A stretch of DNA of 64,000 nucleotides from CAWDZK01 sp963726615 (GTDB lineage: Bacteria; Actinomycetota; Actinomycetes; JACCUZ01). The position numbers and the translations under genes are program-made. Numbering within the stretch: the first letter of the stretch is position 1; every line of letters begins with the position of its first letter. A model generated the notes under the pieces. The model was not told where the DNA came from, did no database searches, and was given only the letters and a program-made list of their open reading frames with translations. This document shows positions 37,366 through 44,908 of the stretch, piece after piece. The stretch spans positions 88,320 through 152,319 of the forward strand of contig CAVSCX010000001.1 of NCBI GenBank assembly GCA_963726615.1, written 5' to 3'.

Positions 37366-38082
37366 ATGAGTGCGGAGCCAGTCGTCCCGGACCGTCGCCA
37401 GCGCCGACGGCTGGAGACGATGGAGGAGGTCCTCGAGCACGCGGCCGAGATCATGGCCGAGCAGGGCGTCGCCGGGCTGTCCGTGGGCGAGGTGGCCCGC
37501 CGGATGGGCATCCGCCCCCCGTCGCTGTACGTCTACTTCCCGTCGAAGAGCGCGCTCTACGACGCCCTGTTCGAGCGCGGCGCCCGCATGATCCTCGACC
37601 GTTTCCGGGCGGAGGCGGATTCCCCCGACGTCTCGGGGCGATCGCTCGCCGAGGTGCTGCTGCAGTCGGCGGAGTCCTTCGTGGGCTGGTCGATCCAGCA
37701 CCCGGCCTACACCCAGCTGCTGTTCTGGCGACCGGTGCCCGGCTTCACGCCGTCGGCCGAGGCCTATGCGCCCGCGGTCGAGCTGGTGCAGCTCAGCCAC
37801 GACTGGTTCACCGGCCTGCAGCAGCGCGGGCTGATCCGCGCCGACGCGGACATCGACCACGTGCACCGGGACTGGACCGTGCTCACCGCGGGCGTCGTCA
37901 GCCAGCAGATGTCCAACGCGCCGGGCGAGTCGCTGGCCACCGGCCGGTTCGCCGCGGCGCTGCCCGACCTCGTGACCATGTTCGCCCGCCACTACGGCAC
38001 CGACACCGACGTCGGCACCGACGTCGCAACCCGTCCATCGACACCCGCTACGAAGGGGGCACGCCGTGTCCGCAACCGTTGA
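37366..38082 (+). CDS. TetR-family transcriptional regulator
   Basis: 238 aa. The N-terminal TetR helix-turn-helix is complete: LSVGEVARRMGIRPPSLYVY then FPSKSALYDALFERGAR (about 42-80). The ligand domain resembles the TetR_C type with WSIQHPAYTQLLFW. The C-terminal 25 residues are basic and disordered. The ATG follows a promoter whose spacer is a palindromic operator, and no ribosome site is visible, which suggests leaderless translation. Its end overlaps the MBL gene by 17 bases, so it represses its own three-gene operon. Confidence 0.88.
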   Translation: MSAEPVVPDRRQRRRLETMEEVLEHAAEIMAEQGVAGLSVGEVARRMGIRPPSLYVYFPSKSALYDALFERGARMILDRFRAEADSPDVSGRSLAEVLLQSAESFVGWSIQHPAYTQLLFWRPVPGFTPSAEAYAPAVELVQLSHDWFTGLQQRGLIRADADIDHVHRDWTVLTAGVVSQQMSNAPGESLATGRFAAALPDLVTMFARHYGTDTDVGTDVATRPSTPATKGARRVRNR

Positions 38083-38857
38083 CCAGATCGCCGACCGGAT
38101 CTACCGGATCTCCACGTTCGTCCCCGACCTCGGGCCGACCGGCTTCACGTTCAACCAGTTCCTCGTCGAGGCCGAGGAGCCGCTGCTGTACCACACCGGG
38201 ATGCGGCAGCTGTTCCCCGACGTGCGCGAGGCGATCGAGCGGGTCATTCCGGTCGAGCGGCTGCGCTGGATCGCGTTCGCGCACCTGGAGGCCGACGAGT
38301 GCGGCGCGGTGGACGAGTTCCTCGAGGTGGCCCCGCACGCCCAGGTCGCCCACGGCGCGCTCGGCGTGACCCTGTCGTTGCAGGACCAGCTGCCCCGTGC
38401 GCCACGAGCGCTCGAGGACGGCGAGGTGATCGACCTCGGCGGCGCCTCCCTCGCGCGGCGCGTGGTCGAGATCGCCACGCCGCACGTGCCGCACAACTGG
38501 GAGTCGCACATGTTCTTCGAGCAGGAGACCGGGACGCTGTTCCTCGGCGACCTGCTGACCACGCTCGGCAACGGCCCGGCCATCACCAGCCACGACCTGG
38601 TCGAGGGCGCGATCGCGGCCGAGGACCTGTTCCACCAGACCTCGCTCGGCCCGGCCGTCCCCGCGACCTACCGCCGGCTCGCGGACCTGAACCCCACCCG
38701 GCTCGCGATCATGCACGGCTCGTCGTACGACGGCGACTGCGCGGCGCTGCTGCGCGCGATGGCCGACGTGTACGAGCAGCGCTACGGCTGCGGCACGGTG
38801 AACCTGCCCGGCCAGGCGCTGCCCGCGCACGACTCCCCGGTCGGCGCGCCGTCGTGA
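38066..38857 (+). CDS. MBL-fold metallo-hydrolase, ODP/flavodiiron-like
   Basis: 263 aa, GTG start inside the tetR 3' end. The metallo-beta-lactamase fold has HLEADECG at residues 73-80. This HxExD-E pattern resembles the oxygen-binding diiron (ODP) MBL proteins related to flavodiiron FprA more than the HxHxDH hydrolases. Later ligand regions are GTLFLGDLLTT (Asp near 170) and AIMHGSSYDGD (His near 214). There is no flavodoxin domain. It may bind a di-iron centre and reduce or sense O2 or NO, or hydrolyse an unknown substrate. It is co-transcribed with tetR and the mycothiol-type gene. Confidence 0.78.
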   Translation: MSATVDQIADRIYRISTFVPDLGPTGFTFNQFLVEAEEPLLYHTGMRQLFPDVREAIERVIPVERLRWIAFAHLEADECGAVDEFLEVAPHAQVAHGALGVTLSLQDQLPRAPRALEDGEVIDLGGASLARRVVEIATPHVPHNWESHMFFEQETGTLFLGDLLTTLGNGPAITSHDLVEGAIAAEDLFHQTSLGPAVPATYRRLADLNPTRLAIMHGSSYDGDCAALLRAMADVYEQRYGCGTVNLPGQALPAHDSPVGAPS

Positions 38858-39639
38858 TCACCACCGCCGCCGTGACCGCCGCCTCGTCCCCGCGGACGCC
38901 GGCGCTCCCACGGGACGTGGCGATGCGGGTGGCCGCCCACGAGTACGACCGGTTCGTCGCCCAGCTGCGCGAGCTCTCGCCGGAGGACTGGTCGAGGCCG
39001 ACCGTCTGTTCCGGGTGGGACGTGCACGCGATGGCGTGTCACGTCCTCGGCATGGCGGAGTTCGCTGCGTCCGTTCCCGAGCAGGTGCGGCAGTCGCGCG
39101 CTGCCCGCAAGGCGGGCGGGCTGTTCATCGACGCGCTGACCGCGGTGCAGGTCGACAAGCACGTCGCCCGCCCGCCGGCCGACGTCGTGGCGCGGCTGGC
39201 CGCCGTGGGGCCGCGGGCCGCGGCCGGACGGCGCCGGACCCCGTCGCTGCTGCGGCGGTTCCCGCTCGGCGACCAGCCGGTCGAGGAGACCGGCACGCAG
39301 ACCGAGAAGTGGACCCTCGGCTACCTGACCGACGTGATCCTCACCCGAGACACCTGGATGCACCGCAGCGACATCGCGGCGGCGACCGGCCGGGCCATGA
39401 CGCTCACGGCGGAGCACGACGGCGTCCTCGTCGCGGACATCGCCGCCGAGTGGGCCGGCCGGCACGGCCGGCCGTGCACCCTCAGCCTGACCGGGCCCGC
39501 CGGTGGCAGCTGGACGTTCGGAGGCCCCGGGGCCGACGGCGAGCGACGGGCGCTCGAGCTGGACGCTGTCGACTTCAGCCGCATCCTCGCCGGGCGCGGC
39601 ACGGGAGACGGGTTGCTCACGACCCGCGTGCCGTTCTGA
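38854..39639 (+). CDS. maleylpyruvate isomerase / DinB-like (TIGR03083) protein
   Basis: 261 aa from the GTG at 38854, GTGA overlap with the MBL gene. The N-terminal DinB-like helical bundle carries EYDRFVAQLRELSPEDW and TVCSGWDVHAMACHVLG (His ligands, about residues 28-68), followed by a third His in ILTRDTWMHRSDIA near 168. This is the metal-binding pattern of mycothiol-dependent enzymes of the MDMPI_N family. The C-terminal part is SCP2-like. It could use mycothiol for isomerisation or S-transfer in detoxification. The substrate is unknown. Confidence 0.8.
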   Translation: MITTAAVTAASSPRTPALPRDVAMRVAAHEYDRFVAQLRELSPEDWSRPTVCSGWDVHAMACHVLGMAEFAASVPEQVRQSRAARKAGGLFIDALTAVQVDKHVARPPADVVARLAAVGPRAAAGRRRTPSLLRRFPLGDQPVEETGTQTEKWTLGYLTDVILTRDTWMHRSDIAAATGRAMTLTAEHDGVLVADIAAEWAGRHGRPCTLSLTGPAGGSWTFGGPGADGERRALELDAVDFSRILAGRGTGDGLLTTRVPF

Positions 39640-39689
39640 CAGCGGTGTCGCTGGTGCCGCGCACGCGAGGCACGACCGTCAGCCCGAGC

Positions 39690-39706
39690 TGAGTCGGATC
39701 GGCTCA
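39690..39706. terminator. weak hairpin between convergent genes
   Basis: TGAGTCG-GAT-CGGCTCA forms a 7-base stem (one G-T pair) in the 75-base gap between the convergent mycothiol-type gene and the sigma factor. Confidence 0.3.
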
Positions 39707-39714
39707 CCCGGCGG

Positions 39715-40956
39715 TCATGGCTGGGTCCGCGAGCGTCCTGCGGACGCCCGGTCGGACGACCGCTCCTCCCCGGTCCTGGCCGCCCTTGCGCGAGCGGCCT
39801 GGCGGACCAGGTGGTCGCGCTCGGCGACGTTCGTGGCCCGGCGGGCGGCTTCGGCGTACGCCGTGGCGGCGGCGGGCAGGTCGCCGGCCAGCTCGTGCAG
39901 GTGGCCGCGGACGGCGTGCCAGCGGTGCCGCTCGCCGATCACGTCACGCAGCCGGTCGGTCTCGCGCAGCCCGGCAGCGGCGCCACTGACGTGGCCGACA
40001 GCTACGGCGCGCCCGAGCACCGCGGCGGGGTCCTGGTGCACCGGGTCCTCGGTGAGAGCGACGAGGTCGTCGTACCAGGCGAGGACCTGCGGCCAGTCGG
40101 TCTCCTCCGCGGTTGACGCGTCGTCGTGCAGTGCGGCGATGGCGGCCTCGACCTGGTAGCGGCCGACGCGCTGGACGGCCATGGCCGACTGCAGGACGCG
40201 CACGCCCTCGGCGATCTCGCGGGTGTCCCACCGGCCGCGGTCCTGCCGGTCGAGGGTGACGATCCGGCCCTCGGGGTCGAGCCGCGCCGGGAGGCGGGCG
40301 TGGTGGAGGAGCATCAGCGCGAGCAGTCCGCGCGCCTCCGGTTCCTCGGTGGCGAGGGTGAGCTGACGGGTGAGCCGGATCGCCTCGCCGGCCAGGTCGA
40401 CCCGGCCGGCGTGCCCGGCGGTGTAGACGAGGTAGAGCACGCGCAGCACGACGGCGAGGTCCCCGGGCCGGTCCAGGCGGCGTCCTTGCAGGGTGCGCTT
40501 GGCCCGGCTGATCCGCTGCGCCATCGTGGCTTCTGGCACGTAGAAGGCGTCGGCGATCTCCCGGGTGGTCAGGCCGCCGACGGCGCGCAGGGTCAGTGCC
40601 ACCTGCGACGCCGGCGCGAGGTCGGGGTGGCAGCAGCAGAAGAGCAGGAAGAGGGTGTCGTCGCCCTCCTCGGTGGCGGCCGGCCGCGGCTCGGCGTACG
40701 TCACCTCCTCGCGACGGAGACGGGCGGCCTCGCTGCGGCGGGCGTCGACGAGCCGGCGGGTCGCGACCGTGGTCAGCCACGCGCGCCGGTCGCGCGGCGG
40801 GTGCTCGGGCCACACCCGCAGCGCCTCCAGCAGCGCCTCCTGCAGGGCGTCCTCGGCGGCGTCGAAGTCCTCGCCCCGCCGGACCAGGCCCGCGAGCACC
40901 CGCGGGACGAGGGCGCGCAGCGCGCCCTCGTCCCGCCGGGTCGGCTCGTCGATCAC
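39715..40956 (-). CDS. ECF42-type RNA polymerase sigma factor with C-terminal extension
   Basis: 413 aa, about twice a usual ECF sigma. Region 2: DFDAAEDALQEALLEALRVW (29-48), with RAWLTTVATRRLVDARR. Region 4: LTLRAVGGLTTREIADAFYV and ATMAQRISRAKRTL (about 122-158). The extension (about 190-400) is helical and TPR-like, as in the ECF42 group (DUF6596-type), and is thought to regulate the factor in place of an anti-sigma. It follows a YCII/DGPF protein gene by 6 bases, the partner that characterises ECF42 loci. The target is probably that gene. Confidence 0.88.
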   Translation of the reverse strand: MIDEPTRRDEGALRALVPRVLAGLVRRGEDFDAAEDALQEALLEALRVWPEHPPRDRRAWLTTVATRRLVDARRSEAARLRREEVTYAEPRPAATEEGDDTLFLLFCCCHPDLAPASQVALTLRAVGGLTTREIADAFYVPEATMAQRISRAKRTLQGRRLDRPGDLAVVLRVLYLVYTAGHAGRVDLAGEAIRLTRQLTLATEEPEARGLLALMLLHHARLPARLDPEGRIVTLDRQDRGRWDTREIAEGVRVLQSAMAVQRVGRYQVEAAIAALHDDASTAEETDWPQVLAWYDDLVALTEDPVHQDPAAVLGRAVAVGHVSGAAAGLRETDRLRDVIGERHRWHAVRGHLHELAGDLPAAATAYAEAARRATNVAERDHLVRQAARARAARTGEERSSDRASAGRSRTQP

Positions 40957-40962
40957 GAAGGA

Positions 40963-41373
40963 TCAGTCGCCCGAATGCGCCTCGGACATGACCTCCCGGA
41001 CGTCGATCCACTCGTACAGCGGCCCCCCGCCCGGGCCGGGCTCGGAGGAGACGTAGGCCGCGAGCTCGACCGCGCGCTCGTGCGACTCGACGTCGATCAT
41101 GTACCAGCCCGCAACGAGATCACTGGTCTCGGGCAGCGGGCCGTCGGTGGTGACGGGCGCGGCGTCGGGGCCGCCGTAGCGCACCCAGGTGCGCGCCGGT
41201 GTGAGTGCCTGGCCGTCGACGTACTCGCCCTTCTCCTGGAGCAGGTCGCGGACGTGGTGGAGGAAGGCCATGTGCGCCTCCACGTCCTCGGGGGCCCACT
41301 GGTCCATGGGGGGGAAGGGGTGGTGCGGCTCCGGGCCGCCGCGGTAGTGCTTGAGGAGCAGGTACTTCGGCAT
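40963..41373 (-). CDS. YCII-related (DGPF) domain protein
   Basis: 136 aa from the ATG at 41373 (GGGAGA five bases upstream). MPKYLLLKHYRGG opens the ferredoxin-like YCII fold. DGPLPETSDLVAGWYMIDVE is the DGPF-type segment, and ELAAYVSSEPGPGG completes it. The family is the usual partner of ECF42 sigma factors. Its biochemical role is unsettled (YCII enzymes include dehalogenases and lactonases). It is directly before the sigma gene on the same strand. Confidence 0.88.
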   Translation of the reverse strand: MPKYLLLKHYRGGPEPHHPFPPMDQWAPEDVEAHMAFLHHVRDLLQEKGEYVDGQALTPARTWVRYGGPDAAPVTTDGPLPETSDLVAGWYMIDVESHERAVELAAYVSSEPGPGGGPLYEWIDVREVMSEAHSGD

Positions 41374-41517
41374 GGTGGTCTCCCGTGTCATGGGCCGCGC
41401 CTGCCGCGGCCCTCACCAGGTGAGCGGAGCCGGTCGGGGCTTCTCGACATGCAACCACGGCCGTTCGGGCCGCCAGCAGGTCGAGCTCCTCGAGGCCGGT
41501 GCGTCGACCGGACGGCG

Positions 41518-44500
41518 TCAGGTCTGCGCCGTCGTCTCGGCGTCCAGCAGCCGGCCCCACAGCCGCCGGGCCAGCAGGCCGAACCTGTCGGTCTCGTCGC
41601 GGTGCCAGCCCGGCCCGCCCTCACCGGGCTCGGGCCGCTGGGTGGTGAGGACGGTCAGCGGCGCGCGCTCGCCGTAGAGCAGGACGTGCTCGGGGTCCTC
41701 CTGCTCGCCGGGGAACCGGTCGGTGACCCACTCCCGCGCGGCGCCCTCGCGGGCGGTGGGAGTGTCCGAGTGGGTGCGGCGCTCGGCGTAGGCGCCGGCG
41801 GACTTGACCGGCAGCGGCAGGGGTGAGCGCAGGCCGGCGCGGTGCAGGGCGACGAGCTCCTCCAGAGCGGCAGCCGCCTCGGCCGGGTCCAGCGGGTCGA
41901 ACGTGCTGCGCAACGCGCCCTTGCCCCTGCCGCGGCCGACGGCGGCCGCGCGCCACTCGCGGTCCGGGTGCGAGACGGTGAGCGCGACCAGGTCGACCCA
42001 GGCCAGCAGGCGGTGCCGGGCGCCGAGCCGGGAGTAGGTCAGCGAGAGCACCGTGTCGCCGCGGACGCCGGTCACCGTGCCGCCCAGCCGGGTGCCGTCG
42101 GCGAGGCGTACGTCGACGTCGTGCGCCTCGGGCTCGTGCGCCCGGTCCACGGCGGAGGCCGACACCAGGGCCTCGACCTTGCGGCCGACGTCGCGCAGCA
42201 CGGCCGCGCCGAGCGGGCCGGGCGGCAGGCTGCCGCGGTGCAGCTCCAACGCCATGCAGGCGGCCGGGTCGAGTCCGGCGACCCGCTCGCGCAGGACCCG
42301 CTCGCCGACGGCCCACTGCTCCAGTGCGTCCAGCTCGACCGGTAGCGCGTCGGCCGGCTCGTCCTCACCGAGGGTCTCGGCGACCTGCAGCCGCTGCCGC
42401 AGGAAAGCACGGGCCGGGTGGGTCAGCATCCGGCGCAGGTCGGCGAGGTCGACGTCGCCGTCCGGCCGGGCCGGCAGCGGCCCGGCGAAGACCGGCGACG
42501 GCTCGGTTCGCGCCCCGGCGGCGGCGCGCGCCCCGGCGTACCCGAGCGGGTCGTAGCTGAACGACCGCCCGGGCAGCAGCCTCGCCGGCTCGAAGTTGCT
42601 CGGCGCGAACGGCTGCAGCGCGTGGCGGGTGGTGACCAGGTCGCGGACCTGCGTGCCGTCGGGTGCCGTGGCGGTGCGGTCGAGGGCGTCGAGCAGCTCG
42701 CCGAGCGGCACCGCGGGCGGCACCGGTGCGCCGGTGCGCTCGTCGGCGCCGGTGTAGGTGATGACCAGGTGGTCCTCGGCCGCGCAGATCGCGTCGAGGA
42801 AGAGCTGACGGTCCTCGCTGCGTGGGTCGCGCTCGCCGACCCACGGGTCGCGGGCCAGCACGTCGTCGCCGTCCCGGCTGCTCTGCCGGGGGAAGACGCC
42901 GTCGTCCAGGCCGAGCAGGCAGACCACCCGGTGCGGCACCGACCGCATCGGCACCAGGGTGCAGACGGTGAGGGTCCCGGTGCGGAAGCCGGCCCGGGTC
43001 GGGCGGCCGGCGAGGCTGTCGGCGAGCAGGGCGCGCACGTCGGCCAGGCCGAGCAACGCGGTGCTGCCCTCGGCGGCCTCGGCGATGTCGCCGAGCTCGC
43101 CGCGCAGCTGCAGCAGCTGCCACGCCGTGTCGTACGTCGTGTCGGCGAGGCCGCCGACCGCGGCCTCGAGCCCGGCCATCCAGCCCGCCGCCGTGTGCCG
43201 GCCCGACATCAGCACGTGCGCGGAGTCGAGCCGGTCGACGAGCTCGGCCAGCCGACCGGCCAGGTCGATGTCGGAGCTGTCGACGTCGTCCAGCGGCACG
43301 ACGTCGCCCCAGCTGGCGAACGCCCCCTCCATCGCGGCGCCGAGCAGCAGCCGGTCCAGCCCGTCGCGCCAGCTGCCCTGCTCGATGTCGCCGAGCTGCC
43401 AGGTCTCCCGGTGCTCGCCGTCCAGCCCCCAGCGGACGCCGGCGGCGACGGCCCAGTCCCGCAGCCGCTCCAGCTCGTCGTCGCCGAACCCGAACCGGGC
43501 CCGCACCGCCGGGGTGCCGGCGAGGTCGAGCAGCTGGCTGGCGGTGAGCCGGGCGGTGCCGAGCTCGAGCAGCTGACTCAGTACGGCGAGAAGTGCGTTG
43601 GTCTGCCGCAGCGCCCGGTCGGCCAGCCGCACCCGCAGCCGCGCGGCCGGGTGGGCGGCGTCGTCCTCGGCGCCGATCGCGAAGGTGGCCGCGATGATCG
43701 GGGCGAACGTCTCGACGTCCGGGCACATCACGAGCACGTCGCGCGGCTCGAGGGTCGGGTCGTCGGCAAGCAGCCCGACGATCACCTCGCGGAGCACCTC
43801 GACCTGCCGGGTCCGGCCGTGGCAGGCGTGCACCTGGACGCTGCGGTCGGTGGCTGCCAGCGGCGGGGGCTCGGACTGGACCCCGTCGGTGGCGAGGTCC
43901 TGCGTGAGCCGGCCGAGCAGGGTGGCCGGCAGGGGCGGGCTGACGTGCCGGACGGTCTTGCTGCCGGGGGCGCAGCGGGCGACGAGCTGCTGCAGCTCGA
44001 GGACGTCGCGGGACAAGCTGGAAAGCAGCGGGTTGGCCAGCCGGCTGCGGGCGGTGTCATCGGCGCGGCGCAAGGAGGGCGCCGCCTGCGCGACGGCGTC
44101 CCACAGCGCCGGCGAGGCGTGGTGCAGCCAGAGGTGCACGTCGCGGTGCGCGGCCAGCGCGGCGAGCACCTGCAGCCGGGCCGGGGAGAGCCTGCTGGCG
44201 CCGAAGACCGAGATCCGGTCCGGCAGGGTGCTGAGCCGCGGCTGGTCGCGGAGCCGCGCGCAGGCGTCCTCGAGCAGCTCGGCCGGGCTCGGGGTGCCGA
44301 GCGTCTCGCGCAGCCGGCGCCACAGCTCGGCCTGCCAGGTCAGGTCGTCGTCGAGCGCTGTGCCGTCGCCGCGCTCGTCCCGGCCGTCGGCCCAGGCGCG
44401 CAGCATCTCCGGCCTCGACCGGCCGTACTCGTCGTACCTCCCGGCCAGCCGGCGCGCGACCGCGAGCCGCCGGCCCTTGTCCTGGTCGCCCTCGCCGAGG

Positions 44501-44862
44501 TGCTGCGCGAGCGACCGGCACCACGGCTCGCCCGGCACCGACACGTCGATGACGTCGAGCAGCGGCCAGACCGCCCGGGCCGGCGCCCACCGCTCGACCG
44601 CGTCGGCGTGCTCCGGCGAGGTCGCCTGCAGCGCCTCGTCGACAAGCGTGCCCGGCCACGGGAAGTCGACGTTCGCGCAGACGCCGTCGCCGGTGTCGGT
44701 GCCGAGCACGTGCGAGAGCCGTTGCGCCAGCCAGCGCTCGACCCCCTTCGCCGGTACGGCGACGACCTCGGCCGCGAACGGGTCCGCCGCGGGGACGGCG
44801 AGCACGTCGGCAAGCCCGCGGGCCAGGTCGGCGCCGCGCGTGGCGCGATGAACGATCAGCAC
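41518..44862 (-). CDS. recC: exodeoxyribonuclease V subunit gamma (RecC)
   Basis: 1114 aa from the GTG at 44862 behind GGAGGAGG. RecC features: LIVHRATRGADLARGLADVL at the start, VVAVPAKGVERWLAQRLSH, ISVFGASRLSPARLQVLAAL, and DVLVMCPDVETFAPII. A degenerate helicase fold without active ATPase motifs and a C-terminal nuclease-like fold follow. The late segments AHPARAFLRQRLQVAE and LLAWVDLVALTV match the family. RecC holds RecB and RecD together and scans for Chi. It is 46 bases after cydDC and far from recB, with seven genes between: four on the same strand and three reversed. Confidence 0.93.
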   Translation of the reverse strand: MLIVHRATRGADLARGLADVLAVPAADPFAAEVVAVPAKGVERWLAQRLSHVLGTDTGDGVCANVDFPWPGTLVDEALQATSPEHADAVERWAPARAVWPLLDVIDVSVPGEPWCRSLAQHLGEGDQDKGRRLAVARRLAGRYDEYGRSRPEMLRAWADGRDERGDGTALDDDLTWQAELWRRLRETLGTPSPAELLEDACARLRDQPRLSTLPDRISVFGASRLSPARLQVLAALAAHRDVHLWLHHASPALWDAVAQAAPSLRRADDTARSRLANPLLSSLSRDVLELQQLVARCAPGSKTVRHVSPPLPATLLGRLTQDLATDGVQSEPPPLAATDRSVQVHACHGRTRQVEVLREVIVGLLADDPTLEPRDVLVMCPDVETFAPIIAATFAIGAEDDAAHPAARLRVRLADRALRQTNALLAVLSQLLELGTARLTASQLLDLAGTPAVRARFGFGDDELERLRDWAVAAGVRWGLDGEHRETWQLGDIEQGSWRDGLDRLLLGAAMEGAFASWGDVVPLDDVDSSDIDLAGRLAELVDRLDSAHVLMSGRHTAAGWMAGLEAAVGGLADTTYDTAWQLLQLRGELGDIAEAAEGSTALLGLADVRALLADSLAGRPTRAGFRTGTLTVCTLVPMRSVPHRVVCLLGLDDGVFPRQSSRDGDDVLARDPWVGERDPRSEDRQLFLDAICAAEDHLVITYTGADERTGAPVPPAVPLGELLDALDRTATAPDGTQVRDLVTTRHALQPFAPSNFEPARLLPGRSFSYDPLGYAGARAAAGARTEPSPVFAGPLPARPDGDVDLADLRRMLTHPARAFLRQRLQVAETLGEDEPADALPVELDALEQWAVGERVLRERVAGLDPAACMALELHRGSLPPGPLGAAVLRDVGRKVEALVSASAVDRAHEPEAHDVDVRLADGTRLGGTVTGVRGDTVLSLTYSRLGARHRLLAWVDLVALTVSHPDREWRAAAVGRGRGKGALRSTFDPLDPAEAAAALEELVALHRAGLRSPLPLPVKSAGAYAERRTHSDTPTAREGAAREWVTDRFPGEQEDPEHVLLYGERAPLTVLTTQRPEPGEGGPGWHRDETDRFGLLARRLWGRLLDAETTAQT

Positions 44863-44908
44863 GATCCTCCTCCGGCAGCCGACGGTAGCGGTGGTCGCGG
44901 CGCGCCGG

